Positions 8,396 through 17,875 of a stretch of 64,000 nt of DNA are shown piece by piece (position 1 is the stretch's first letter; each line of letters begins with the position of its first letter). The DNA comes from Nocardioides okcheonensis (GTDB taxonomy: Bacteria; Actinomycetota; Actinomycetes; Propionibacteriales; Nocardioidaceae), in assembly GCF_020991065.1 (NCBI RefSeq), contig NZ_CP087710.1, positions 2,232,001 to 2,296,000 of the forward strand. The letters are read 5' to 3'. The notes under the pieces are model-generated. The model worked only from the letters and a program-made list of their open reading frames with translations, did not search any database and was not told where the DNA came from. Both the position numbers and the translations under genes were made by a program.

Positions 8396-8890
8396 TCACA
8401 TCCTCGACGCCCCGTCCCGAATCGCCTCGCGGATCCGGGTGTAGGTCCCGCACCGGCAGATGTTGCGGATGCCGTCGAGGTCGGCGTCGGTGACCTGACC
8501 TCCCTCCGCGGCGACCCGCTCGACGAGCGCGACCGCCGCCATGATCTGCCCGGGCTGGCAGTAGCCGCACTGGGCGACGTCACGGTCGAGCCACGCCTCC
8601 TGCATCGGGTGGAGGCCGTTCGGGCCGCGCCGGGACTCCTCGACCCGGTCCGGGAGCCCCTCGATGGTGGTCACCTCGTCGTCGGCGCCGAGCCGGCCGA
8701 CCGGCACGGCGCACGGGTTGACCGCCTTGCCGTTGAGGTGGGACGTGCACGCCTTGCACACGTTGATGCCGCAGCCGTACTTCGGGCCGGTGACGCCGAG
8801 CAGGTCGCGCAGCACCCACAGCAGCCGGACGTCGTCCTCGACGTCGACCGTCACGCGCTCGCCGTTGACGAGGAAGGTCTGTTCAGGCAC
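8396..8890 (-). CDS. (2Fe-2S) small subunit of a molybdenum hydroxylase
   Basis: This 164-residue electron-transfer subunit belongs to the isoquinoline 1-oxidoreductase/aldehyde dehydrogenase type. The ferredoxin-like cluster ligands are Cys40, Cys45, Cys48 and Cys60. The second, alpha-helical cluster domain uses Cys108, Cys111, Cys145 and Cys147 (CGYCQPGQ and CRCGTY). It follows the large subunit by 10 nt on the same strand and is surely cotranscribed. The protein has no signal peptide, so in such enzymes it is exported by piggyback with the Tat-tagged large subunit. The substrate is unknown. Confidence 0.93.
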   Translation of the reverse strand: MPEQTFLVNGERVTVDVEDDVRLLWVLRDLLGVTGPKYGCGINVCKACTSHLNGKAVNPCAVPVGRLGADDEVTTIEGLPDRVEESRRGPNGLHPMQEAWLDRDVAQCGYCQPGQIMAAVALVERVAAEGGQVTDADLDGIRNICRCGTYTRIREAIRDGASRM

Positions 8891-8900
8891 GGGGGGCTCC

Positions 8901-11234
8901 TCAGGAGATCAGGTCGAGGCCGTTGGTCGGCGACGCCGGGATCGGGGGGACGAAGGACTTGGGCTCGAAGGACAGCTGCTGGTGGTTGATCGGGAACTCG
9001 GTCGGGACGGTGCCGGTCGCCCGGGCGTACGCGCACGCGACGGCGGCGAACGACGCGGCGACGCCGGCCTCCCCCGCTCCGCCGGGCAGCGGCTCGTCGG
9101 ACGGCATCACGATCACCCGCACGTCGGGCGGGGTGTTCCACTGGCGCGTGTAGAAGTAGTTGTCCCAGCTGGCCTCGAGGAAGTGGCCGTCGCGCAGGTG
9201 GAGGCTGGAGGTGAGGGCCAGCGCGATGCCGTCGTTGATGCCGCCCTGCATCTGCGCCTCGAGGCCGCGCGGGTTGACCACCAGCCCGGCGTCGATGGCG
9301 AAGGTCACCCGGGTGACCCGCGGGCCGGTGACCGCGTCGCGGACCTGGCGGCCGGTCGTCTCCGGGCGGGTGTCGATCTCGACCAGGCAGGCCGAGGCGC
9401 CCTTGTACTCCTTGTGGACCGCGATGCCCTGGGCGGTGCCGGCGGGCATCGGGCGGCCCCACTCGCCGGCGCTGGCGACCGCGTCGAGCACCTTCAGCAC
9501 GCGCGGGTTGCGCTGGAACTTCCGGCGGAACCGGTAGGGGTCCATCCGCATGGCGGCCGCGATCTGGTCGACGACGAGCTCGCTGGCGACCCGCACGTCG
9601 GGTGAGTAGATGTTGCGCATCGAGCCGGTGTTGAACCGGTCGTCGGTCTCGACGAGGGTCTGCACGACCGCGCCGAAGTCGTAGGGGACCTCCTGGGTGA
9701 GGGCGAAGATCGTCTGGGCGAACCCGAGGTTGCCGACGCCGGCGGGCAGGTCGGCCGCCGCCGCGGTGATGATCTCGCCGAGTCCGTGGCGGAAGTCGGT
9801 CTCGACGCAGGTGAGCGACTGGTTGAAGGCCAGCACCTGCTGCCCGAGGACGGTTGCCTGCACGCGGCACGTGCCGAGCGGGTGCGTACGCCCCACCCGC
9901 GCGTCGTCGGCCCGGTGCCACATCAGCCGGACCGGGACGCCCATCGCCTTCGAGATCTCGGCGGCCTCGAGGGCGGCGTCGAAGAAGAGCCGCCGGCCGA
10001 AGGAGCCGCCGGCGGTGACGACGTTGACCTTCACCTGGTCGGGCCGCATCCCGAGCCTGAGCGCGATCTGCTCCTGCGCCACGATCGGCGACTTGAGCCC
10101 GGACCAGATCTCGGCGCGGTCGGGCCGGACGTCGGCGATCGCGCTGTTGGTGTCCATCGCGGAGTTGCTGCGGAACCAGAAGGTGAAGTCGCCCGAGATG
10201 GTCCTGGCGAGCGGGGTGTCGGGAAGCCGGGGCATCGGCAGCTGGGCGCGGCGGACCCTGCGCAGGACCGTCGCGTCGCTCTCGCCGGCGACCGGGCCGT
10301 CCTTCCACTGGACGTCGAGGGCGCGGACCGCGTCGATGCACTGGCCGAAGGTGGCGGCACGGACGGCGACGCCGGTGCTGACCTGGGCGACGTGGGTGAC
10401 GCCGGGCATCGCCTCGACGGCCGCACGGTTGCGGATCGCGACGGGGGTGCCGTTGAGCGTGGGCGCCCGGCAGACCATCGTGGGAAGCGCGCCGGGCACG
10501 TCGAGGTCGGTGGTGAAGTCCTTCGCGCCCGTCACGGCCGCGAGCGCGTCGACCCGGTTGGTGGGCGTGCCGACGACGGTGAAGTCGCGGGTGCTCTTCA
10601 GCTCGACCTCGACCGCACGCGGCTGCGTCACCGACGCCTTCACGGCGAGCTCGCCGTAGCTGACGGAGCGACCGCTCGCCGCGGTGATGACGCCGCCCTT
10701 CGTGACGAGCCCGGCGACGGTGTCGCCGAGCAGCGTCGCGGCGGCCTCGAGGAGCGCCAGCCGGGCCACGGCGGCGGCGACCCGGATCGGCGTGAAGGTC
10801 GAGATGGTGGTGTTGGAGCCACCGGTGAGCTGGTTGAAGACCAGCTCGGGGCGGGCCGGCGCGAGCGTCACCCGGACCCGGTCGACCGGCAGGTCGAGCT
10901 CCTCGGCGATCAGCATCGCGGTCGAGGTGGTGATGCCCTGGCCGACCTCCATCCGCGGCAGCTCGAAGCTCGCGGTGCCGTCCTCGTGGATCGTCACCGT
11001 GACCAGGTTGGCCGTGGGGCGCGCGGCGTCGGTGAGCAGGTCGTTGAGGTCGTAGAGCTCGGCCACCTGCGGCGGCGTCGGGACCGCCGCACCGGCCTCC
11101 GGGGCGAGCCCGAGGTCGGCGGCGGCGACCAGCGTGGCGCCCGCGACGACGTAGCCGACGAACCGGCGGCGGTCGATCGCGTACGGCGAGACGGGGTCCG
11201 CCGGGGCTGCGCAGGGGTCGATGGAGGGGGTCAT
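8901..11234 (-). CDS. Molybdopterin-binding large subunit, isoquinoline 1-oxidoreductase-like, Tat-exported
   Basis: This 777-residue protein of the xanthine oxidase superfamily resembles the beta subunit of isoquinoline 1-oxidoreductase. These enzymes hydroxylate N-heterocycles or aldehydes with a molybdenum-cytosine dinucleotide cofactor. Residues 22-27 read RRRFVG, followed by a hydrophobic stretch ending in EAGAA near 50, a Tat signal. Later blocks include MEVGQGITTSTAML, AGGSFGRR, a glycine-rich INDGIALAL and the late GEAGVAASFAAVACA. The ATG at 11234 is chosen because the Tat signal begins shortly after; the frame is open further upstream. No dedicated cytochrome or maturation factor (XdhC/MobA type) is adjacent, so electron acceptor and cofactor insertion are encoded elsewhere. 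Confidence 0.9.
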   Translation of the reverse strand: MTPSIDPCAAPADPVSPYAIDRRRFVGYVVAGATLVAAADLGLAPEAGAAVPTPPQVAELYDLNDLLTDAARPTANLVTVTIHEDGTASFELPRMEVGQGITTSTAMLIAEELDLPVDRVRVTLAPARPELVFNQLTGGSNTTISTFTPIRVAAAVARLALLEAAATLLGDTVAGLVTKGGVITAASGRSVSYGELAVKASVTQPRAVEVELKSTRDFTVVGTPTNRVDALAAVTGAKDFTTDLDVPGALPTMVCRAPTLNGTPVAIRNRAAVEAMPGVTHVAQVSTGVAVRAATFGQCIDAVRALDVQWKDGPVAGESDATVLRRVRRAQLPMPRLPDTPLARTISGDFTFWFRSNSAMDTNSAIADVRPDRAEIWSGLKSPIVAQEQIALRLGMRPDQVKVNVVTAGGSFGRRLFFDAALEAAEISKAMGVPVRLMWHRADDARVGRTHPLGTCRVQATVLGQQVLAFNQSLTCVETDFRHGLGEIITAAAADLPAGVGNLGFAQTIFALTQEVPYDFGAVVQTLVETDDRFNTGSMRNIYSPDVRVASELVVDQIAAAMRMDPYRFRRKFQRNPRVLKVLDAVASAGEWGRPMPAGTAQGIAVHKEYKGASACLVEIDTRPETTGRQVRDAVTGPRVTRVTFAIDAGLVVNPRGLEAQMQGGINDGIALALTSSLHLRDGHFLEASWDNYFYTRQWNTPPDVRVIVMPSDEPLPGGAGEAGVAASFAAVACAYARATGTVPTEFPINHQQLSFEPKSFVPPIPASPTNGLDLIS

Positions 11235-11370
11235 CCGAGTCACCCGATCTGTCGTGCCCGGCAGCCTCCCGGGCGGAGGTCCCTCCCCAGGAACCACTCC
11301 CACCCTGACAGCGTCGGTGTCACGATTCAAGCCGGATCGCCTGCGGCGTGCGTGCTCCTCCACTACGATC

Positions 11371-11384
11371 GTGACCTCGGTCAC
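11371..11384. promoter_or_regulatory. CRP/GlxR-like operator (GTGA-N6-TCAC)
   Basis: This palindrome lies 14 nt upstream of the kinase start and directly behind a -10-like TACGAT (11364-11369), so it would cover the transcription start and could act as a block. It lies in the divergent region shared with the molybdenum hydroxylase operon, whose promoter may be TTGAAT-N17-CAGGGT on the other strand. Confidence 0.5.
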
Positions 11385-11398
11385 ACCAGTGAGGGACG

Positions 11399-13162
11399 AT
11401 GCCCGACACGCCGATCGCCGGAAGCCGCTACTCGTGGTCCGACCCCGCCTCCCGCGAGACACTCCAGCTCATCGCGGAGGGGATCGCGAGGATCGCCGGC
11501 TTCGAGGTGGTGACCATCGGCCTGGTCCGCGGTGACGACATGCTCCAGGTGGTGGCCATCGCCGGCAGCGACGAGGCCCGCCGCGACCTCGAGGACGTGC
11601 TCATCCCGATGGAGCGCATCCGGGCCGACCTGGTGCACGCCGACGTCTGGGACCGGCTCAGGTTCGTGCCCGTCGAGCGCATCGACCCCGACCGCGAGGA
11701 CTGGGGCTGGGTCCCCGACATGGAGCGCCTCGCGGTCGAGGGCGCCTGGGATCCGTACGACTACCTCGCCGCTCCCCTCCTCGACGCCGACGGGGCGCTG
11801 GTGGGCATCTTGTCCGTCGACGTGCCGACCGACGGTCGACGACCGGACGAGGCGCAGCGCGTCCTGCTCAACGTGCATGCCGAGCAGGCCGAGCGAGCGG
11901 TCGTCCTCGCCCTGGAGCGCGAGCGCCTCGCCGAGCAGGTGCGGGTCTCGGACGCGGCCCGGCGGATCGTGCGGGAGGCGTCGTCGCAGCTGAGCATCGA
12001 GCGCGTCCTGCAGGACTCGACCGTGGCCCTCGTGGAGGGCTTCCGCGCGGCCGGGATGTGGCTGCAGACGATCGGCGGCCCCGGCGAGGAGACCAGCCAC
12101 CTCCACTCGAGCACCGGACCGCCCGTGCCGGTCCACCCCGACCTGGTGGCCGCCGTCGCACCGATGGCCCGCGAGGCGTGGCGCCGCCAGCAGGTCGTGG
12201 TGCTCGACGCCGGCCGGGACCTGCCGGTCCCGGCCGACCACAGCGCGATGATCTCCGACTACCTCCGCACGATCGGCGTGGCCTCGGTGCTCTTCGTGCC
12301 GCTCGGCGCGGGCCCCGACTGCGTCGGCCACCTCGCGCTCACCCGCCGGCCGGGAGCGCCGGACTGGACCGACAGGGAGACCGCGACGGCGCTCGACGTC
12401 GGCCACGACCTCGGACGGGTCATCCTCAACGCGCGGACCTTCGAGCGCGAGCACCAGCTGGTCGAGGAGCTCCGGGCGCTCGACGCCTACAAGGGCCAGC
12501 TGATCGCGACCGTCGCCCACGAGCTGAAGAACCCGCTCGCGTCCGTGCGCGGCCACCTCGACCTGCTCGAGCTGGCGCCCGACCTCTCCGAGGAGTCGCT
12601 CGCGTGGCTCGCCGCCGTGGACCGCGGAGCGCAGCGGATGGGGAAGGTCGTCGACGACCTGCTCCTGCTCGCCCGGGTGGGCGAGGCCGGCGCACCCCTG
12701 CTGGCGCAGCCGGTCGACCTCTGCCGGGTGGTCACCGACGTGGTCGACGTCGTGGGCCTCGCGGCGAGCCGGAAGCAGGTCGCGCTGCACGTCGACCTGC
12801 CGGAGCAGCCCGTGATGGCGCTCGGGGACACCGACGAGATCGACCGGGTGTGCCTCAACCTGCTGAGCAACGCGGTGAAGTACACGCGCGAGGGCGGGCA
12901 GGTCACCGTGCACCTCGGGCGGACCGGCTCCGAGGCGGTGCTGACCTGCTCCGACCAGGGCATCGGCATCTCGGCCGAGGACCAGGAGCGGATCGGGACG
13001 GAGTTCTTCCGCTCCACCAACCCCGAGGCGGTCGCCCAGTCCGGGACGGGCCTCGGGCTGGCCATCGTGCGACGCATCGTCGACCGTCACCACGGGCGGC
13101 TCGAGATCGAGTCCGAGCTCGGTCGCGGCAGCACCTTCCGCGTCCGCCTCCCTGCCGCCTGA
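11399..13162 (+). CDS. Double-GAF sensor histidine kinase
   Basis: This 587-residue soluble kinase has two GAF-like domains (about 15-185 and 200-350), a short linker helix, the phosphoacceptor segment VAHELKNPLASVRGH with His374, the N box NLLSNAVKYT with Asn491, and G boxes DQGIGIS and GTGLGLAIV. No membrane segments are seen. The ATG at 11399 sits behind GAGGGA. There is no neighbouring response regulator. It is divergent from the molybdenum hydroxylase operon across 164 bp with a CRP-like site, so a shared regulatory circuit is possible but unproven. Confidence 0.9.
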   Translation: MPDTPIAGSRYSWSDPASRETLQLIAEGIARIAGFEVVTIGLVRGDDMLQVVAIAGSDEARRDLEDVLIPMERIRADLVHADVWDRLRFVPVERIDPDREDWGWVPDMERLAVEGAWDPYDYLAAPLLDADGALVGILSVDVPTDGRRPDEAQRVLLNVHAEQAERAVVLALERERLAEQVRVSDAARRIVREASSQLSIERVLQDSTVALVEGFRAAGMWLQTIGGPGEETSHLHSSTGPPVPVHPDLVAAVAPMAREAWRRQQVVVLDAGRDLPVPADHSAMISDYLRTIGVASVLFVPLGAGPDCVGHLALTRRPGAPDWTDRETATALDVGHDLGRVILNARTFEREHQLVEELRALDAYKGQLIATVAHELKNPLASVRGHLDLLELAPDLSEESLAWLAAVDRGAQRMGKVVDDLLLLARVGEAGAPLLAQPVDLCRVVTDVVDVVGLAASRKQVALHVDLPEQPVMALGDTDEIDRVCLNLLSNAVKYTREGGQVTVHLGRTGSEAVLTCSDQGIGISAEDQERIGTEFFRSTNPEAVAQSGTGLGLAIVRRIVDRHHGRLEIESELGRGSTFRVRLPAA

Positions 13163-13190
13163 GGGCTTGCCGGAGCGCTGGAGGTCCGGC

Positions 13191-14228
13191 TCAGGTGCCG
13201 GGGAGGACGGCGAGGGCGCGGTGCACGGCCAGCCGGATCGCCTGCCGGGTCGTGGCCGGCACCGGGAGGGCGTCGAGGGCGCCGCCGCGGCGCGCCCACG
13301 CGGGGTCCGACGGCAGAGGCCCCTCGGCGGTCGTCGTGAGCGGGTCGGAGGCGAGGCGCACGGCCTCCGCGACCCCGAGCAGCGGCGTCCCGTCGGCCGG
13401 CACCCAGGTGTGGGCGTCCCGGCAGACCATGTCGTGGTGCAGCGACTCGATGAGCGCGGTGACGGTGTGGAACGGCGCCGTCGTCGCGAGCGCCGTCGCC
13501 AGGCCGACGAGCGCCGGCGGGGCGACCGGGGCCGGGAGCCGCAGCCGCGCGAGCCCGCCGCCGCGGGAGCAGGCGGCCATCAGGTCGGGGTAGGACAGCA
13601 CGTCCGGGCCGCCGACGTCGACGGCACCCTCCTCGTCGCCCTCGACCATCTCCGCCACCGCCCGCAGCACGTCGGAGACGGCGACCGGCTGGACGTCGTG
13701 GCGCATCCAGCGCGGGACCGGCTGCACCACGAAGAGGGTCGCGACCTGCCGGACGACCTCGAAGGAGGTCGACCCGGCGCCGAGCACCACCCCCGCCCGC
13801 AGCGCGACGGCGCTGGTGCCGCTGCCGAGCAGGATCCGCTCCACCTCGAGCCGGGAGGCGATGTGGCGCGAGAGGTCGCGCTCGGGCACCTGCGGCACCA
13901 GGCCGGAGAGGTAGACGAGACGGCGTACGCCGCTGTCGGCGACCGCCCGGGCCACGGTCTCGGCGGCGAGCCGGTCGCGGTCGCCGAAGTCGGTGCGGTC
14001 GAGGGAGTGGACCAGGTAGACGACCGCGTCGACGCCGTCGAGGGTGCGCGCGACGGCCGCCGCGTCGGTGACGTCGCACTGGACGGCGCGCACGCCCTCG
14101 CGCCAGCCGAAGCGGGCGGGCGCGGGCGGGGACGAGGACGCCGCGACGACCTCGTGGCCCAGGGCGAGCAGGTGCGGGACGAGGCGGGAGCCGACGTAGC
14201 CGGTGGCGCCGAGGACCAGGACGCGCAT
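13191..14228 (-). CDS. NAD(P)H-binding epimerase-like protein
   Basis: This 345-residue atypical short-chain dehydrogenase has the N-terminal dinucleotide motif GATGYVG at residues 7-13, then VQCDVTDAAAV and VVYLVHSLDRTDF as in nucleoside-diphosphate-sugar epimerase-like proteins. A clear catalytic YxxxK is not evident, so it may be a reductase of another kind or a cofactor-binding regulator. It overlaps the upstream SRPBCC gene by one base (TGATG), which points to coupled translation. This pairing recalls proteins in which an NAD-binding domain and a polyketide-cyclase domain are fused. Substrate unknown. Confidence 0.8.
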   Translation of the reverse strand: MRVLVLGATGYVGSRLVPHLLALGHEVVAASSSPPAPARFGWREGVRAVQCDVTDAAAVARTLDGVDAVVYLVHSLDRTDFGDRDRLAAETVARAVADSGVRRLVYLSGLVPQVPERDLSRHIASRLEVERILLGSGTSAVALRAGVVLGAGSTSFEVVRQVATLFVVQPVPRWMRHDVQPVAVSDVLRAVAEMVEGDEEGAVDVGGPDVLSYPDLMAACSRGGGLARLRLPAPVAPPALVGLATALATTAPFHTVTALIESLHHDMVCRDAHTWVPADGTPLLGVAEAVRLASDPLTTTAEGPLPSDPAWARRGGALDALPVPATTRQAIRLAVHRALAVLPGT

Positions 14229-14695
14229 CAGGCCTCCCCGAGGTGGGCGAGCAGGTTGCGGGAGAAGACCGCGCCCATGTGCTTGACCACGCCCTTCATC
14301 ACCCGCTCGACCGCCGGGCGCGCGAGGCCGGGCAGCGGGAGGGTGGCGGCGATCTCCAGGTCGATGCTGACCTCGGTGCCGCCGCCCTCGTTGTCGGCGA
14401 GGAGGTAGCTGCCCTCCACGGCCGTCATCTCGTGCGGCCGGTCGGGGTCGTGCCGGAAGTCGATGCGCTCCTCCGGGTGCAGCTCCATGACCTCGGTGAA
14501 GGTCGGGGCGACGGAGGTGCCGAGGACCGGGATGGTGCCCATCCGCCAGGTCCAGCGGTCGCCGTCGACGTCGATGGCGGTGACGTACGGCGTGAACCGG
14601 GCCATCAGGTCGGCATCGGTCAGCGCCGCCCAGACCTCGCTCCGGTCGCTCTGCAGGACCGCCGAGGATCGGTCACGGGCCCGGAACGTCGCCAT
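14228..14695 (-). CDS. SRPBCC family protein
   Basis: This 155-residue START/Bet v 1-like protein follows the usual alternating pattern: N-terminal strand with SEVWAALTDADLMARFTPYV, central strands, and a long C-terminal amphipathic helix from about residue 115 (GLARPAVERVMKGVVKHM). Such folds bind hydrophobic ligands. Its stop overlaps the start of the downstream NAD(P)-binding gene, so the two form an operon. No ligand can be predicted. Confidence 0.82.
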   Translation of the reverse strand: MATFRARDRSSAVLQSDRSEVWAALTDADLMARFTPYVTAIDVDGDRWTWRMGTIPVLGTSVAPTFTEVMELHPEERIDFRHDPDRPHEMTAVEGSYLLADNEGGGTEVSIDLEIAATLPLPGLARPAVERVMKGVVKHMGAVFSRNLLAHLGEA

Positions 14696-14785
14696 GGCGC
14701 GAGGCTACCGGTGGGCAGGCGGATCCCGGTCGGACGAGCCACCCCGCGGGGCGGGGCAGCCCGCCGACGACCGACCGGCGCCGGG

Positions 14786-16132
14786 TCAGCCGCGCAGCTC
14801 GCCCAGGTTGCGCAGCAGCAGCGCCTCGGCCTTGACGACCTTCTCGAACTCGGCGAGGTGCAGGCCCTCGTTGGCGCCGTGGGCGCGGGTGTCGGGGTCC
14901 TCGACGCCGGTCACCAGCACGCTGGCCTCGGGGAACGCCTCGAGGAACTCGGCGATGAACGGGATCGAGCCGCCGACGCCCATGTCGACCGGCGCGGTGC
15001 CGTCCCAGGCCTCGGCGAACGCGGCGCGCGCGGCGTCGTACGCCGGTCCGCTGGCGTCGATCTGCGTCGCCTCGCCGGTGTCGACGACCGTGGTGGTCAG
15101 CGTCGCGCCCCACGGCGTGTGCTTCTCGAGGTGGGCCTGCAGGCGGGCGACGGCGTTGTCGGTGGTGTCGCCGGGGGCGATGCGCATGCTGATCCGGCAG
15201 CGCGCGGCCGGGACGAGGGTGTTGGAGGCGCCCTCGACCTTCGGGGCGTCGAAGCCGGTGATGCTGATGGACGGCTGGGTCCAGAGCCGCTCGACGATGC
15301 TGCCGCGACCGATCCACTCGATGCCCTCGGCGGCGCCGGACTCGGCGCGCAGGCGGGCCTCGGGGTACTCGACGTCGGCGGCGGGGCCGGAGTGCAGCCC
15401 CTCGACGGCGACGGCGCCCGCGTCGTCGGTGAGCGTGGCGATGACCTTGCTCAGGGCGAGGATCGAGTCGGGGACGAGACCGCCCCACATCCCGCTGTGG
15501 ACGGCGTGGGTGAGGGTGCGGACCTCGACGTCCATCCGGACCAGGCCGCGCAGGCTCGTGGTCAGCGCGGGCTCGCCGATGTCCCAGTTGCCGGAGTCGG
15601 CGATCACGATGACGTCGGCGGCGAGGCGCTCCTGGTGGGCCTCGAGCAGCTCGACGAGGGTGTCGGAGCCGACCTCCTCCTCGCCCTCGATGAACATCAC
15701 CAGGTTGACCGGCAGGTCGTCGCCGAAGATCCGGACGGCGCCGAGGTGGGCGGCGATGCCGGCCTTGTCGTCGGCCGCGCCGCGGCCGTAGAGCCGGTCG
15801 CCGCGCTCGGTCGGCTCCCACGGCGGGGAGTCCCAGTCGGCGTGGTCGTTCTCGGGCTGGACGTCGTGGTGGGCGTAGAGCAGGACGGTCGGCGCGCCCT
15901 CGGGCCCGGCCTTGCGGGCGATGACGGCCGGCGGCGCCCCGTCGTGGGCGCGCACGATCTCGGTCTCGAACCCCTCGGCCGCGAACAGGTCACGGGTCGC
16001 CTCGGCGCTGCGCTCGACCTCACCGGCGCGGGCGGGGTCGGCCGAGACCGACTGGATGCGGACCAGGTCCTCGAGGTCGCGGCGGATTCCGGGCATGACC
16101 TCGGCGAGGCGGGCGGGGATGTCGACAGTCAT
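14786..16132 (-). CDS. M20 family dipeptidase
   Basis: This 448-residue metallopeptidase of the M20 family (carnosinase-like/PepV-like group) hydrolyses dipeptides or N-acyl amino acids. Metal and catalytic residues are visible: His89 in LLYAHHDVQPEN, Asp121/122 in GRGAADDKAG, the Glu cluster at 149-153 (EGEEE), Asp in IADSGNWD, and His in the C-terminal DTRAHGANEG. A lid domain lies between about 200 and 330. No signal peptide is present. It stands alone between short gaps. Confidence 0.92.
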   Translation of the reverse strand: MTVDIPARLAEVMPGIRRDLEDLVRIQSVSADPARAGEVERSAEATRDLFAAEGFETEIVRAHDGAPPAVIARKAGPEGAPTVLLYAHHDVQPENDHADWDSPPWEPTERGDRLYGRGAADDKAGIAAHLGAVRIFGDDLPVNLVMFIEGEEEVGSDTLVELLEAHQERLAADVIVIADSGNWDIGEPALTTSLRGLVRMDVEVRTLTHAVHSGMWGGLVPDSILALSKVIATLTDDAGAVAVEGLHSGPAADVEYPEARLRAESGAAEGIEWIGRGSIVERLWTQPSISITGFDAPKVEGASNTLVPAARCRISMRIAPGDTTDNAVARLQAHLEKHTPWGATLTTTVVDTGEATQIDASGPAYDAARAAFAEAWDGTAPVDMGVGGSIPFIAEFLEAFPEASVLVTGVEDPDTRAHGANEGLHLAEFEKVVKAEALLLRNLGELRG

Positions 16133-16155
16133 GACCGAAGCCTAGGACGCCCCTG

Positions 16156-16962
16156 TCAGGCGCCGGTCGTCGCCCACTCCCCCGTGCGCCTCTCCATCAT
16201 CACCTGTCGTTCGGCGTCCGCGAGGCCGAGGCGGCGGTAGATCCCGATCGCCTCGCCGTCGGTGTCGGCGACGATCACGAGGGTGCCCACGCCGAGGTGG
16301 TCGAGGGCGTGCCGGCCGGCCGCGTGGACCACCGCGGCGGCCAGCCCCCGGCGGCGGTGGTCGGGGTGGGTCTCGACGCTCTGGAAGCGCGCCGTGCCGG
16401 CCTCGGTGACGTACGCGGCCGCGGTCGAGACCAGCTCGCCGTCGACGAACGCGCCGTAGCGGCTGCCGCGCCCGGCGTCGACGAGGCGGCGCTCCTGGAC
16501 GTTCTTGCCGCGGGCGAAGGCCATGAACCGCTCCTCCGACGTGCTCGGGTAGAGCCCGTGGCTGAGCCGGGCGCGCGCCTCCCAGTCGTCGTCGGTGGTG
16601 AGCGCGCGGACCTCCGCCTCGACGTCGCGCGGCGCGACCAGGTCGGAGGCGGTGAGCACGGTCGCGACGTCGACCTCGAGCCCGGCGGCCTCGAAGGCCG
16701 TGCGGCTCTGGTCGGGCAGGCCGTCGCCGTCGATGCCGATGCTGACGTGGTCGGCCGCGGGGAACTCGGTGTGGAACGCGCCGACGACCTCGCGCTCGCC
16801 GCCGGGCACCGGCGGCTCGGCGAGCAGGATGAAGTTGCCCCAGAAGTACGACGGGTTGTCGGGCGTGCGGACGACGAGGTGGGTGCCGCGGTCCTCCACG
16901 ACGCTCCCGGCGGAGGTGAGCAGGGCCAGGTCGGTGCGGAATCCCAGGGACGTGACGTGCAT
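16156..16962 (-). CDS. GNAT family N-acetyltransferase
   Basis: This 268-residue protein carries a GNAT domain in its C-terminal half (about 130-260), with the acetyl-CoA motif A at VETHPDHRRRGLAAAVV and the following YRRLGL. The N-terminal 110 residues form a separate domain without a clear match, possibly a second degenerate GNAT fold, as is frequent in actinobacteria. It starts 10 nt after the stop of the hydroxyacid dehydrogenase gene on the same strand. Substrate unknown. Confidence 0.85.
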   Translation of the reverse strand: MHVTSLGFRTDLALLTSAGSVVEDRGTHLVVRTPDNPSYFWGNFILLAEPPVPGGEREVVGAFHTEFPAADHVSIGIDGDGLPDQSRTAFEAAGLEVDVATVLTASDLVAPRDVEAEVRALTTDDDWEARARLSHGLYPSTSEERFMAFARGKNVQERRLVDAGRGSRYGAFVDGELVSTAAAYVTEAGTARFQSVETHPDHRRRGLAAAVVHAAGRHALDHLGVGTLVIVADTDGEAIGIYRRLGLADAERQVMMERRTGEWATTGA

Positions 16963-16972
16963 GAGCCGGAGG

Positions 16973-17875
16973 CTAGGGCATGACGACGTTGACCAGCGCC
17001 TCGCCGGCGACCCGGCGGCGCAGCTGGTCGCGCACCAGCGCCGAGATGCGCGGGAGCATCGCGGTGGTGCCGCCGGCGACGTGGGGGGTGACGAGCACGT
17101 CGGGCGCCTCCCAGAGCGGGTGGCCGTCGGGGAGCGGCTCGGGGTCCGTGACGTCGAGCGCGAAGCGGAGCCGACCGGCGTGGCGCAGCACCGCGTCGGT
17201 GTCGACGACCGCGCCGCGGGCGACGTTGACCACGAGGGCGCCGTCGGGGAGCAGGCCCAGGGTCTCCTCGCCGAGCAGCCCGCGGGTCGCGTCGCTGAGC
17301 GGGACGAGGGCGACCACGACGTCCTGCTCGGGGAGCAGCGCGGCGAGGTCGTCGATGCCGTGGACCCGCCCGACGAGGTCGTCGTCGCGGGAGCGGGACG
17401 CCACGGCGGCGACCTGCGCCTTCATCGGCAGGAGCCGCTCGGCCAGCGCCCGCCCGATCGAGCCGTACCCCAGGACCAGGACGCGGGAGTCGGCCAGCGA
17501 CCGGCGCCCGGGCAGCCGCTCCCAGTGGCCGTGCTGCCGGACCGCCTCGGGGATGCCGCGCAGGCTGGCGAGCACGAGGCCGACCGCGTGCTCGGCGGTC
17601 GCGTCGTCGTGGACGCCGGCGGCGTTGCAGAGGGTGACGCCCGACGGGAGCCGCTCGGCCACGCCGTCGTAGCCGGCGCTCTGGAGCTGGACGACCTGCA
17701 GGCCGCGCAGCCGGTGGCCCTGGTCGATGACGTCGGGGCTGGTGGCGTAGTGCGGCACCCAGAGGTCGACGTCGCCGTCGGGCGCCGGGCCGTCGCCGTT
17801 CCAGACCTCGATGTCGACGCCGTCGACCGGTCCGACGGCCTCGGCCAGCGTGCGGCTGGACAGCACCGCCTTCAT
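16973..17875 (-). CDS. D-isomer-specific 2-hydroxyacid dehydrogenase
   Basis: This 300-residue NAD(P)-dependent oxidoreductase has the dinucleotide motif GYGSIG at 136-141, followed by ALAERLLP. The family blocks NVARGAVVDTDAVL and DVTDPEPLPDGHPLW follow, with the catalytic His likely in VTPHVAGGT. The short catalytic domain resembles glyoxylate/hydroxypyruvate reductases. The ATG at 17875 is chosen because it overlaps the preceding stop as ATGA and the protein starts MKAVLSSR; the frame continues upstream only by chance. Confidence 0.9.
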   Translation of the reverse strand: MKAVLSSRTLAEAVGPVDGVDIEVWNGDGPAPDGDVDLWVPHYATSPDVIDQGHRLRGLQVVQLQSAGYDGVAERLPSGVTLCNAAGVHDDATAEHAVGLVLASLRGIPEAVRQHGHWERLPGRRSLADSRVLVLGYGSIGRALAERLLPMKAQVAAVASRSRDDDLVGRVHGIDDLAALLPEQDVVVALVPLSDATRGLLGEETLGLLPDGALVVNVARGAVVDTDAVLRHAGRLRFALDVTDPEPLPDGHPLWEAPDVLVTPHVAGGTTAMLPRISALVRDQLRRRVAGEALVNVVMP

